Source of the DNA: UBA4615 sp044368415
GTDB taxonomy: Bacteria > Pseudomonadota > Gammaproteobacteria > Burkholderiales > Burkholderiaceae_E
NCBI GenBank assembly: GCA_044368415.1
Contig: JBIPLJ010000017.1
Coordinates: 7,541-71,540, forward strand
Direction: 5' to 3'
DNA: 64,000 nt
The position numbers were made by a program, and so were the translations under genes. The notes below the pieces were generated by a model. It searched no databases and had not been told where the DNA came from. It worked only from the letters and a program-made list of their open reading frames with translations. This document shows positions 42,379 through 50,968 of the stretch, piece after piece (the first letter of the stretch is position 1; each line of letters begins with the position of its first letter).

Positions 42379-43008
42379 ATGAACCGTACCGCCTCGCTGC
42401 TCATCACCTGCGCCCTCGCGCTGCCCGCCGCCGCCTTCGCGCAGGGCGCCACCGCAACCGCCGCCACGGGCGCCGCGCCCGGCGCCCGTGGCGCCGCTGG
42501 CGAGGTCACGGTGCGCGCGCGCGTCGTCGAGATCGACAAAGTCGCCCGCACCGCGACGCTGCGCGGCCCGAACGGCAACGTGACGACCGTCGCCATACCC
42601 GCCGACGTGAAGAACTTTGACCAGGTCAACGTTGGTGACACGCTGGTGATCCGCCACATCATGGCGGTCGCGGCCCGGCTCGAGCCGGCCACCGCCAGTG
42701 GCATCCGCGAGCGCGTCGAGTCGAACGCCGTGGCGTCGGCCCCGGCGGGCGGTGCGCCCGGCGTCGGCGCGGTCCGCACGGTCGAGGTGCTCGCGGTCGT
42801 CCAGGACCTGGACCGCAAGGCCCGGACCGCGACGCTGCGTGGCGTGCACCGCACGGTGCGCGTCTCGGTGCCCGAGGACGTGGACATGTCGAAGATCAAG
42901 GTGGGCGGCGAGGTCCGCGCGGTGATCACCGAGGCGTTGGTGCTCGCGGTCGAGCCCGCGCCCAAGGCGCCGACGAAGCCGACGACCAAGCCCGCCCCGA
43001 AGGGCTGA
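42379..43008 (+). CDS. Exported protein with an internal duplication
   Basis: A 209-residue periplasmic protein that I do not recognise. After a signal peptide (residues 1-22, ending AAAFAQG) come two copies of a roughly 60-residue module: residues 43-104 (TVRARVVEIDKVARTATLRG ... MAVAARLEP) and 134-195 (TVEVLAVVQDLDRKARTATLRG ... ALVLAVEP). Each predicts as a small beta-barrel with a shared KARTATLRG hairpin. The tail is Lys/Pro/Thr-rich. An A-rich leader (AAAAGAGAGAAA) provides a ribosome-binding region. OB-fold-like ligand or metal binding is possible but unproven. Confidence 0.75.
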   Translation: MNRTASLLITCALALPAAAFAQGATATAATGAAPGARGAAGEVTVRARVVEIDKVARTATLRGPNGNVTTVAIPADVKNFDQVNVGDTLVIRHIMAVAARLEPATASGIRERVESNAVASAPAGGAPGVGAVRTVEVLAVVQDLDRKARTATLRGVHRTVRVSVPEDVDMSKIKVGGEVRAVITEALVLAVEPAPKAPTKPTTKPAPKG

Positions 43009-43177
43009 GGCGCCGCTTCGATCCCCCTGCACCGGTCCGGCGGTCGGACCGCTGCGTGACGCGAACCCCGCCGCCCGAAGGCAGCGCGCCTCCGTGCGTC
43101 GGGGCGACGGGGCCAGCAGGCGACAGTCCCGTTGACCGCATCGCCACCCCTTTGGAGACTGCTCGCAGGAGAGTCCG

Positions 43178-43996
43178 ATGAAGGTGGCGCCCCCCCAGTT
43201 GCATATCCCCCGCCGCGTCGCGAGCCTGCTCGCGGCAGCGGTCCTGGGTGCCTGCTCGACGAGCGGACGCGACCCGGCGACGCTCGAGGGCAGCGCCTGG
43301 ATGCTGTCGGCGATGGGCCCCCAGACACTGGCAGCCGATGCCGCGCTGCCGACGCTGCGCTTCAGCGGCGACCGGTTCTCCGCCAGCGACGGCTGCAATC
43401 GATTCGTCGGCACTTGGTACGGATCGGGCGAGGTGATGCGCATCGGGCGCGACCTCGCCGCCTCGCGTCGAGTCTGCGCCGAGGCGGTGCTCGCGGGCGC
43501 CGAGGCTTACAGCCGCACCCTCGCCCGCGCCACCGCATGGCGGATCGCGGACGGCACGCTCGTTCTGCTCGATCGCCGCCGCGCCGAGCTCGCCACCTTC
43601 GTGCGGCAGCCAGCCGGCCTGGTCGACAAGGTCTGGCGCGTGACCGGATATGCCGACGCCTCGCGCGCGATCGTCGGCGTGCGGCCGGGCAGCCTCATCA
43701 CCGCCGAGTTCGACACCGACGGGCGCCTACGCGGCTTCGGCGGCTGCTCGCCCTATGCGGGCCCCTGGATGCTCGCCGACAAGCGCCTGGCCGTCGGGCC
43801 GCTGCAGTCGGCGAACGTCGCGTGCACCAGCACCGCCGACCTTCGGGGACAGCAGGACGCCTTCCTGAGCTCGATCGGCAGCGCCGTCGCGATCCGCCGC
43901 GACGGCGAGCGGCTCGAGCTGCGCAATGCCTCGGGCGCGGTGGTCGCCACCGCCGCCGCGATGGCGCGGACCGCGCCGGTCAGCAGCCGGGACTGA
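43178..43996 (+). CDS. META-domain lipoprotein (HslJ-like)
   Basis: A 272-residue lipoprotein with lipobox VLGAC (Cys26). Two META/HslJ modules follow: the first at about 37-145 with FSASDGCNRFVGTW, the second from about 150 with LRGFGGCSPYAGPW. Both modules keep the central G-C-N/S turn. META proteins lie in the envelope; HslJ is linked to heat shock and novobiocin resistance. AGGAGAG precedes the ATG. Confidence 0.8.
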   Translation: MKVAPPQLHIPRRVASLLAAAVLGACSTSGRDPATLEGSAWMLSAMGPQTLAADAALPTLRFSGDRFSASDGCNRFVGTWYGSGEVMRIGRDLAASRRVCAEAVLAGAEAYSRTLARATAWRIADGTLVLLDRRRAELATFVRQPAGLVDKVWRVTGYADASRAIVGVRPGSLITAEFDTDGRLRGFGGCSPYAGPWMLADKRLAVGPLQSANVACTSTADLRGQQDAFLSSIGSAVAIRRDGERLELRNASGAVVATAAAMARTAPVSSRD

Positions 43997-44062
43997 ACGG
44001 GCACCTCCGGGCGCGGCCGGACGCCGTGTACCGCCAGTGCCGCCCGGGCACCGGCCAGCGAT

Positions 44063-45577
44063 TCACCCGTATTTCAGCGAGCCGTCGTCCAAGTCGGCCG
44101 CCGGCAGGTCGACCGTGTCGAACGCATAGTCCTGCGAGTGGCGCCACGGGCCCCGGTCGCCCTGTTTCGGCAGCCGGTCCCCGCCACGCGCGAGGTAGCC
44201 CGGGCTGAAATCCTCCGGCTCGACCCACGGGCGAAGCGGCATGTCAGCGTCCTCGGGGCGCAGCGCAGGCGTGACGACGGCGGCGCCGCGCTCGCCCATG
44301 TGGGCGAGCAGGCGACAGACGAAATCGCCGAGCAAGTCCACGCGCAGCGTCCAGCTCGCGCGGAAGTAGCCGAACACCCACACGAGATTCGGCACGCCGG
44401 TGAACATCGCGCCGCGCCAACCGACGGTCGCGGCGAAGTCGAGCGGGCGGGCGTCGATCTCGAACGGGATGTCGCCGAGCACGCTGAGCTCGAAGCCGGT
44501 GGCGGTGACGATCACGTCGGCCTCGAGCGTGTCGCCGGACTTCAGCAGCAGGCCGGTCTCGGTGAAGCGCTCGATCTCGTCGGTGACCACCGAAGCCTGC
44601 TTCCCGCGGATCGCCTTGAACAGGTCGGCGTCGGGGATGAAGGCGATGCGCTGGCGCCAGGGCTTGTAGCGTGGCGTGAAGTGCCGGTCGACGTCGACCG
44701 TGTCGCCGAGGTGCGCACGCACGTTGGCGAGCAGGTCGGCGCCGAGCCCGTCCGGATCCGAGAACGCGCGCGCGTGCAGTGTCTTCTGGTCGAACAGGAT
44801 CTTGCGGCGGACGATTTCGTGGATCCACTCCGGCGGCAGGTCGAGCTCGCGCAGCGTGTCGGCGAGCACGTTGGCATTGCGCCCGGTCACGAACCAGGTC
44901 GGCGAGCGCTGCAGCATCGTCACGTGCGCGCAGCGGCCGGCGAGCGCCGGCACCAGCGTCGCGGCGGTCGCGCCCGAGCCGATCACCACCACCCGCTTGC
45001 CGGCCGCGTCGAAGTCCTCGGGCCAGTCCTGGGGGTGCACGAGGCGGCCGCCGAACGTCGCCATGTCGGGCCACTGCGGGGTGTAGCCGGCCCCGTGCCG
45101 GTAGTAGCCCTGGCACATCCACAGGAACCGGGTTGTGATCTCGAAGCGCTCGCCGGTGTCGACCCGGTGCACGTCGAGCGTCCAGCGGCGGTCCGCCGAC
45201 GACCAGCTCGCCCGCTCGATCACATGGCGATAGCGGATGCGCTCGCCGAGGCCGGTGTCCTCGATCACCTCGCCCATGTACTTCAGGATCTCGGCGGCGG
45301 TCGCGATCGGCGCGCCCGTCCAGGGCTTGAAGCGGTAGCCGAAGGTGTAGAGATCGCTGTCGGAGCGGATGCCGGGGTAGCGGTGTGTGACCCAGGTGCC
45401 GCCGAAGGTGTCCTTCGACTCGAGCACCAGGAAGCGCGTGCCCGGCGACTGCGTGGCGAGGTGCCAGGCGGCGCCGATGCCGGAGATGCCGGCGCCGACG
45501 ACAACGACGTCGAGGACCTCGGTGGCCGGTGCGTGGGGCGTGTCCGCGGCGGAGCGGAGGTCGAGCCTGGCGTTCAT
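44063..45577 (-). CDS. Flavin-containing monooxygenase, Baeyer-Villiger type
   Basis: A 504-residue flavoprotein. The FAD site GAGISGIGAAW is near residue 27, the NADPH site GSGATAATL near residue 195, and between them lies FGGRLVHPQDWP, which fits the Baeyer-Villiger fingerprint F-x-G-x-x-x-H-x-x-x-W-P. Such enzymes convert ketones into esters or lactones, or oxidise heteroatoms. It starts at the ATG at 45577; an upstream ATG at 45598 is less likely. It might extend the oxidative repertoire of the nearby P450 operon (inference), but they are not co-transcribed. Confidence 0.9.
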   Translation of the reverse strand: MNARLDLRSAADTPHAPATEVLDVVVVGAGISGIGAAWHLATQSPGTRFLVLESKDTFGGTWVTHRYPGIRSDSDLYTFGYRFKPWTGAPIATAAEILKYMGEVIEDTGLGERIRYRHVIERASWSSADRRWTLDVHRVDTGERFEITTRFLWMCQGYYRHGAGYTPQWPDMATFGGRLVHPQDWPEDFDAAGKRVVVIGSGATAATLVPALAGRCAHVTMLQRSPTWFVTGRNANVLADTLRELDLPPEWIHEIVRRKILFDQKTLHARAFSDPDGLGADLLANVRAHLGDTVDVDRHFTPRYKPWRQRIAFIPDADLFKAIRGKQASVVTDEIERFTETGLLLKSGDTLEADVIVTATGFELSVLGDIPFEIDARPLDFAATVGWRGAMFTGVPNLVWVFGYFRASWTLRVDLLGDFVCRLLAHMGERGAAVVTPALRPEDADMPLRPWVEPEDFSPGYLARGGDRLPKQGDRGPWRHSQDYAFDTVDLPAADLDDGSLKYG

Positions 45578-45730
45578 GTCGTCTCCTCGTCGGGGCACGC
45601 GGGCGCCGCCGAACCGTCGGCCGACATCATCGCATCGTGCTACGCCGCACCGGTGCGCCGGCGCCGTGCAGCGGAACGGCGACGCCGGCGGCGCCGCTCG
45701 GCAGTGCGCCGCGTGAGGCGAGCTGACCGC

Positions 45731-46897
45731 TCATGCGTCGATGCCATGGGTGGCGAGCAGCGCGCGCATCCGCGCGCAGGCCAGGCCCGGGTCGCGCAGC
45801 AGGCCGGCGGCGTCCGCGAGGCGGAACAGCTCGGCGAGGTGCACGACGTGGCGCGTGGACTGCTGGCCGCCGACCATCACGAAGTGGTCCTGCAGCCCGT
45901 TGAGCCAGGCCATGAAGACCACGCCCGTCGTGAAAAAGTGGGTGGGCGCGCAGAACATGTGCCGCGACAGCGGCACCGTCGGCCCCAGAATCGCATGGAA
46001 GCCCGCGACATCGCCGCGCGCGAGCGCGGTGAGCGCGGCCGAGGCCGCCGGCGCGATCGCGTCGAAGATGCCGAGCAGCGCGTCGGAGTGGCCCTGCTCG
46101 TCGCCCGCGATCAGCTCGGCGAAGTTGAAGTCGTCGCCGGTGTACATCCGCACGCCCGGCTCGAGGCGGCGGCGCATCGCGATCTCGCGATCACGGTCGA
46201 GCAGCGAGACCTTCACGCCGTCGATCTTCGAGGCGTTGCGGTTGATCACCTCGACGGCGACGTCCATCGCCGCATCGAGCCCGTCGTGGCCCCAGTAGCC
46301 TGCGAGCGCCGGGTCGAACATGTCGCCCAGCCAGTGCAGGATGATCGGCTCGCGGACCTGCGCGAGCAGCCGGTCATAGACCAGGCCGTATTGGTCGGGC
46401 GAGCGCGCACAGGCCGCGAGCGCGCGGCTCGCCATCACGATCAGCCGTCCGCCCAGGCCCTCGATGGTCTCGGCCTGATGCTCGTAGGCGCCGATCACGT
46501 CGGCCACGGTCAGGCGCTCGCCGGGCACCAGATGGTCGGTGCCGCAGCCCGAGAACAGGCGTGCGCCAGGATGGTCGCGCGACGCGTCGATCGACCGGCG
46601 GATCAGCTCGAGCGAGATCGGCCAGTCGAGGCCCATGCCGCGCTGCGCGGTATCCATCGCCTCGGCCACGCCGAGCCCGAGGTCCCAGAGCCGGCTGCGG
46701 CAAGCGATGGTCGCATCCCAGTCGACCGCGCAGCCGAGCCAGGGGTCGACCGTCGACCGCGGGTCGGCAACGACGTGCACCGTCGAGAACGCGATCCGCG
46801 AGAACGGGCCCTGTGCGACGTCGGAATAGCCGCGCGGCTCGGAGGTGGTGAAAGGCGAGAGCCGGCCGTCGAGGCCGGGCAGCGTGATCGTGGGCAT
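45731..46897 (-). CDS. DUF993 family protein (TIM-barrel, DHDPS-like)
   Basis: A 388-residue soluble protein that I assign to DUF993, a group distantly like dihydrodipicolinate synthase. Recognisable are the SRIAFSTVHVVADP and DWDATIACRSRLWDLGLGVAEAMDTAQRGMGLDW regions, INRNASKIDGVKVSLLD with the barrel lysine, and YTGDDFNFAELIAGDEQGHSDALLG. Aldolase or lyase chemistry on a sugar acid or oxo acid is plausible. Function is not known. Confidence 0.72.
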   Translation of the reverse strand: MPTITLPGLDGRLSPFTTSEPRGYSDVAQGPFSRIAFSTVHVVADPRSTVDPWLGCAVDWDATIACRSRLWDLGLGVAEAMDTAQRGMGLDWPISLELIRRSIDASRDHPGARLFSGCGTDHLVPGERLTVADVIGAYEHQAETIEGLGGRLIVMASRALAACARSPDQYGLVYDRLLAQVREPIILHWLGDMFDPALAGYWGHDGLDAAMDVAVEVINRNASKIDGVKVSLLDRDREIAMRRRLEPGVRMYTGDDFNFAELIAGDEQGHSDALLGIFDAIAPAASAALTALARGDVAGFHAILGPTVPLSRHMFCAPTHFFTTGVVFMAWLNGLQDHFVMVGGQQSTRHVVHLAELFRLADAAGLLRDPGLACARMRALLATHGIDA

Positions 46898-47104
46898 GGC
46901 GGAGCTCTTCGGGACGCGGGAACGGGATTCAGGCCGGAAGGGTAGGCAGACACCTCCTGCCAGCCTGGAGTGGCGCGCTCCGCCCGAGGCGCTGAACAGC
47001 CAAGACAGAGCGCCGATTATCAGAGGATCGGCCCCGACGAGCGGGCGGCATCCTGCAGCCATACCGTAGGGGTTTTCCGACAACGACCCGTTCGATCGAC
47101 CGCC

Positions 47105-48232
47105 ATGGCCACTCCCGCCCCGACCCGCACGCCCTCCGCCCGGCCCGTTGGCCCCCTCGCGTCTGGTGCCGGTGCGCCGGGTGCCGGTGCGCCGGGTGCC
47201 GCCACCGCGAGCCCTCAGCCTGGCGCCGCCCTCGACGGCAGCGCGGAACTGTTGCGCCGAACGCTGCCTCTGATGTCGCGTCACGCGGCCGGTTACGCGC
47301 CGGAGTCGTACGCGCTTTGGTATGAGTACGTGCGCGGCGGCAACCCCGCGCTGCGGGCCGAGCTCGACCAGCTGGTCAACGCCTGCGAGCGGCTGTCGCA
47401 CGAGCTGACCTTCGAGCTGCATCAGAAGCACCTGTCGGACCGCGGCGAGGAGTCGGTGCGCAAGGCGGGCGCCGGCCTGCTCGAACTGATGTACACGATG
47501 CGCCGCTCGGTCGAGGTCGCAAGCTCCGAGGCCACCGAGTTCGACGCTCAGCTGGCCGCGTTCGGCGAGGGCATCTCGGCGGCGGAGTCGCCCGAGGACA
47601 TGCGCCAGCACGTGGACACGATGCGCGTCGACGTCGACCGGATGAACCGCTCCCTGTCGGCGCTGACCAGCCGGCTCGAGACCAGCCACCAGGAGGTGTC
47701 GCGCCTGCAGAGCGAGCTCAAGCGCGCTCGCGAGGAGGCCTCGCTCGATCCGCTGTCTGGCATTCTGAACCGGCGCGGCTTCGATCTCGAGCTCAACCGG
47801 CTGTGCCGTGCCGCCACCGAGCAGGGCATCGAGTTCTCGCTGGTGATGGTCGACATCGACCTCTTCAAGAAGATCAACGACAGCTACGGGCATCCGTTCG
47901 GTGACCAGGTGATCCGGGCCGTCGGGCAGGCGCTGTCGCAGCTCACGCAGCGCAAGGACGTCGCGGCCCGCTACGGCGGCGAAGAATTCGCGCTGCTGCT
48001 GCCCGAGACGGCCGCCGCCGGTGCCCGCGAAGTCGCGGACCGGGTGCGCGCGGCGATCGCGCGCGGCACGATCAAGCGTGGCGGCAATGCGCCGGTGGGC
48101 AACATCACGATCTCGGCCGGCGTCGCGCAGTACGTCCGCGGCGAGGACCCGCTGTCGCTGATCGCGCGCGCCGACCGGGCGCTCTACGCGTCCAAGCAAG
48201 GCGGCAGGAACCGGGTGACGCTGGATTGCTGA
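47105..48232 (+). CDS. Diguanylate cyclase (GGDEF)
   Basis: A 375-residue cytoplasmic protein. Residues 21-32 are a Gly-Ala-Pro repeat encoded by a 15-bp tandem duplication (47165-47194); residues 45-210 are helical, with a coiled coil at about 165-210; the GGDEF domain follows, with the active-site GGEEF at 291-295. It makes cyclic-di-GMP. At the product-inhibition site the usual R-x-x-D is Gln282-Arg-Lys-Asp285, so feedback inhibition is probably lost. No sensory PAS or REC domain is evident. Confidence 0.92.
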   Translation: MATPAPTRTPSARPVGPLASGAGAPGAGAPGAATASPQPGAALDGSAELLRRTLPLMSRHAAGYAPESYALWYEYVRGGNPALRAELDQLVNACERLSHELTFELHQKHLSDRGEESVRKAGAGLLELMYTMRRSVEVASSEATEFDAQLAAFGEGISAAESPEDMRQHVDTMRVDVDRMNRSLSALTSRLETSHQEVSRLQSELKRAREEASLDPLSGILNRRGFDLELNRLCRAATEQGIEFSLVMVDIDLFKKINDSYGHPFGDQVIRAVGQALSQLTQRKDVAARYGGEEFALLLPETAAAGAREVADRVRAAIARGTIKRGGNAPVGNITISAGVAQYVRGEDPLSLIARADRALYASKQGGRNRVTLDC

Positions 48233-50911
48233 TCACCCCTTTGCCCGCCCCGCCCCGAACAGCCCCTCCGCACGCTTCACATCCTCGTCCGACAGCCGCG
48301 TGACCTGTGCAATCGCGAAGCGCACCTCGGGCGACAGCAGCCAGGGCGCGTCGGCCGCCGCCTCGACGAGGGCACCATCGAACGCGAGCCGCCCGTCGAC
48401 GGACCTCACCCAGCCGAGTTCGCCGAGCGTCGCGATGATCGCCCGGAACGCGGCGCGATCGAAGAACTCGGGCGAACCCGGCTCGTGCAGGAAGGTCATG
48501 CGCTGCGCGAGCAGGTAGCACAGGTCCTCGAGCGCCTTGGAGCTGAGCGCGCCCGAGCCCTGGCCGGTGAGCACGGCGAGCGTGATGAACCAGCGCTCCA
48601 GCGGCTGGCGCATCAGCTGCGCGAGCGTATGCAGCGCCGCGGCGCCGTCGCCGCGAGCGGCGGGTCCCGCGCCCGTCAGCCCGAGCGCGGCGAACGCGTC
48701 GAGACAGGCATCGACCTTGCCGCCGAGCTCGGCTGCATCCCACGAGAGGAACAGCTCGGCGCGCAGCAGCGGAAACACGCGGTTCGAGACCGCCAGCAGC
48801 CGCTCACGATCGACGCCCGGGTGCTGCGACAGCAATGCCGCCAACAGTGCGGGCAGCGCCCAGGCGTGCAGCACGTTGTTGCGGAAGTAGGCGAGCAGCG
48901 CGACCTGCGAGCCGTGCACCTGGAGCACGTCGCCCAACGGATGCGCGATCCGCCAGAGCACGCCGGTGCGCTCGGCCTGCTCGACGATCTCGACGCCCGA
49001 CAACGGCGTGACCACAAGGCGCGCCGAGTACGGCGCGCGCGCCAGCAACTCGCGCAGCAGGTCGAGCTGGCGCACGAGCTGCGCGGCGTCCATCGCATGG
49101 CGCGGCGAGCCGAGCATCGCGACCGACACCAGGTTCACCGGGTTGACCACCACCGCGTCGTTGATCCGGGTGACGATCTCCAGCGCGAGCGCGTCCACCG
49201 CGGCCCGGCGCTCGAGGTCGGCCTTCGTGCTGGCGGCCGCACGTCGCGCGGCGGTAGGCACCGCCGCGCCGTCGACCGCGGGCGCCGGCAGCGCGCCTCG
49301 GGCCTGCAGGAACGGGCCGAGCGCGATCGGCTCGCCGACGTTGACGTGCACGCGGCCGAACTGCTCGCGCAGCACCCGCAGCGAGCGCAGCAGCCCGAGC
49401 AGCGACTCCTTCTGCTTCGGCCGGCCCGACAGCTCGGCGATGTAGGTGTCGCCCTCGAGCACGCGCTCGTAGCCGATATAGACCGGCACGAACACCAGCG
49501 GGCGCTGCGGCGCGCGCAGCCAACTGTCGACGGTCATCGCGAGCAGCCCGGCCTTGGGCGAGAGCGTGCGCCCGGTGCGGCTGCGGCCGCCCTCGACGAA
49601 GTACTCCACCGGGAAGCCGCGGGTGATCATCGCATGCAGGTACTCGGCGAACACCGCCGCATACAGCGCGTCGCCGCGGAAGCTGCGCCGCAGGAAAAAC
49701 GCGCCGCCACGGCGCAGCAGCCCGCCCACCACCGGCAGGTTCAGGTTCGCGCCGGCGGCCACGTGCGGCGGCGGCAGGCCCTGGTAGTAGATGAGGAAGG
49801 ACAGCAGCAAATAATCGATGTGGCTGCGGTGGCAGGGCACGTAGACCACGGTGGCGTCCGACGCGATGGCGCGCAGCTCGTCGAGGCGGTTCGCCGAGAT
49901 CCCGTCGTAGAGCCGGTTCCAGAGCAGCTGCAGCAGCAGGTCATAGGCGCGGATGAACGGATACGAGTAGTTCGATGCGATCTCCCACGCCGCGCGGCGC
50001 GCAGTGCGCTCGGCGCGCTCGCGTGTCTGGCTCTTGCCCTGCGCGGCCTCGTCGATCGCATGCTGCACCGGCTCGCCGGCGATCACCGCGTTGATCAGCA
50101 CGTGGCGGTGCGACAGGTCGGGACCGACCACGCGCTCGCGCACGCGTCGGTATGCCGCCCGCAACAAGCGAGCCGCGCGGCGCAGCGCGAGCGCGTCGTC
50201 GTCGGCACCCTCGGTCATCTCGCGCAGCGACATCGGCTCGCCGAACTCGAGCATCGTCTGGCGGCCGTGGATGATCACGCGGGCGAGCTGACGCAGCGGC
50301 CCCGGGATGCCCCAGCCCTCGGCGAACAACGCCTTGAGGATCGAATCTTGGTTGCGGGGCGCGCGGCCCCAGAACACATGGACCGGCACGATGGTGACGT
50401 CGGCCGCCGGGTCCGCGCGCACCGCGGCGGCCAGACGCGCCAGGCGCGGCGCATAGGCGTACGGCTGCGCACGCAGCGGCGAGGGCTGTCCCGATCGCGT
50501 GAGATAGAAGAAGGAGTGCGACTCGACCGCATGCGGCGTACCGTCGGCCCCGGCCGCCGCCAGGGGCGCGAGCGGCAGCGGCAGCCCCAGCGCGCGAGCC
50601 TGCTCGTCGAGGACGACCAGCGTCGACAGCGTGCGGAACTGCAGCGCGTAGCAGACCGGCTGGCCGCGATCGAGCTTGCCGGCGAGCGCCTCGGCGCCGA
50701 CCACCTGCACGCTGACCATCCGGCGCAAGAGCGGACGTATCGCGGCGATCGCGAGGCGCCCGAGCCAGGAGACGCGGCTGCGGACGCGCCGGGCGGAGGG
50801 CGCGGCAGGGGTCTGCCCGACCGGCGAAGGGGGCGAGGCGGTCGTCGGGGTCGGCGCGTGCTCGGGGGGATCCACCCCCGAAAGGTCGCACCGGGATCGA
50901 CCGGCCGTCAA
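48233..50911 (-). CDS. plsB: Glycerol-3-phosphate 1-O-acyltransferase
   Basis: An 892-residue PlsB. The acyltransferase block is intact: CHRSHIDYLLLSFL (HX4D) near residue 345, the GGAFFLRRSFRG segment, VEGGRSRTGR near residue 420 and FVPVYIGYERVLEG. It transfers the first acyl chain to glycerol-3-phosphate at the inner membrane. It is about 85 residues longer than the E. coli enzyme, partly from a Pro/Thr-rich N-terminus, so the real start may be internal. Its stop abuts that of the diguanylate cyclase with no gap (TGATCA). Confidence 0.93.
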   Translation of the reverse strand: MTAGRSRCDLSGVDPPEHAPTPTTASPPSPVGQTPAAPSARRVRSRVSWLGRLAIAAIRPLLRRMVSVQVVGAEALAGKLDRGQPVCYALQFRTLSTLVVLDEQARALGLPLPLAPLAAAGADGTPHAVESHSFFYLTRSGQPSPLRAQPYAYAPRLARLAAAVRADPAADVTIVPVHVFWGRAPRNQDSILKALFAEGWGIPGPLRQLARVIIHGRQTMLEFGEPMSLREMTEGADDDALALRRAARLLRAAYRRVRERVVGPDLSHRHVLINAVIAGEPVQHAIDEAAQGKSQTRERAERTARRAAWEIASNYSYPFIRAYDLLLQLLWNRLYDGISANRLDELRAIASDATVVYVPCHRSHIDYLLLSFLIYYQGLPPPHVAAGANLNLPVVGGLLRRGGAFFLRRSFRGDALYAAVFAEYLHAMITRGFPVEYFVEGGRSRTGRTLSPKAGLLAMTVDSWLRAPQRPLVFVPVYIGYERVLEGDTYIAELSGRPKQKESLLGLLRSLRVLREQFGRVHVNVGEPIALGPFLQARGALPAPAVDGAAVPTAARRAAASTKADLERRAAVDALALEIVTRINDAVVVNPVNLVSVAMLGSPRHAMDAAQLVRQLDLLRELLARAPYSARLVVTPLSGVEIVEQAERTGVLWRIAHPLGDVLQVHGSQVALLAYFRNNVLHAWALPALLAALLSQHPGVDRERLLAVSNRVFPLLRAELFLSWDAAELGGKVDACLDAFAALGLTGAGPAARGDGAAALHTLAQLMRQPLERWFITLAVLTGQGSGALSSKALEDLCYLLAQRMTFLHEPGSPEFFDRAAFRAIIATLGELGWVRSVDGRLAFDGALVEAAADAPWLLSPEVRFAIAQVTRLSDEDVKRAEGLFGAGRAKG

Positions 50912-50968
50912 ACCGGCGGCGGCGAACGGGTCGCGCGCGGGGTTGCGCGCGGCCCACCTGCGGCTGCC

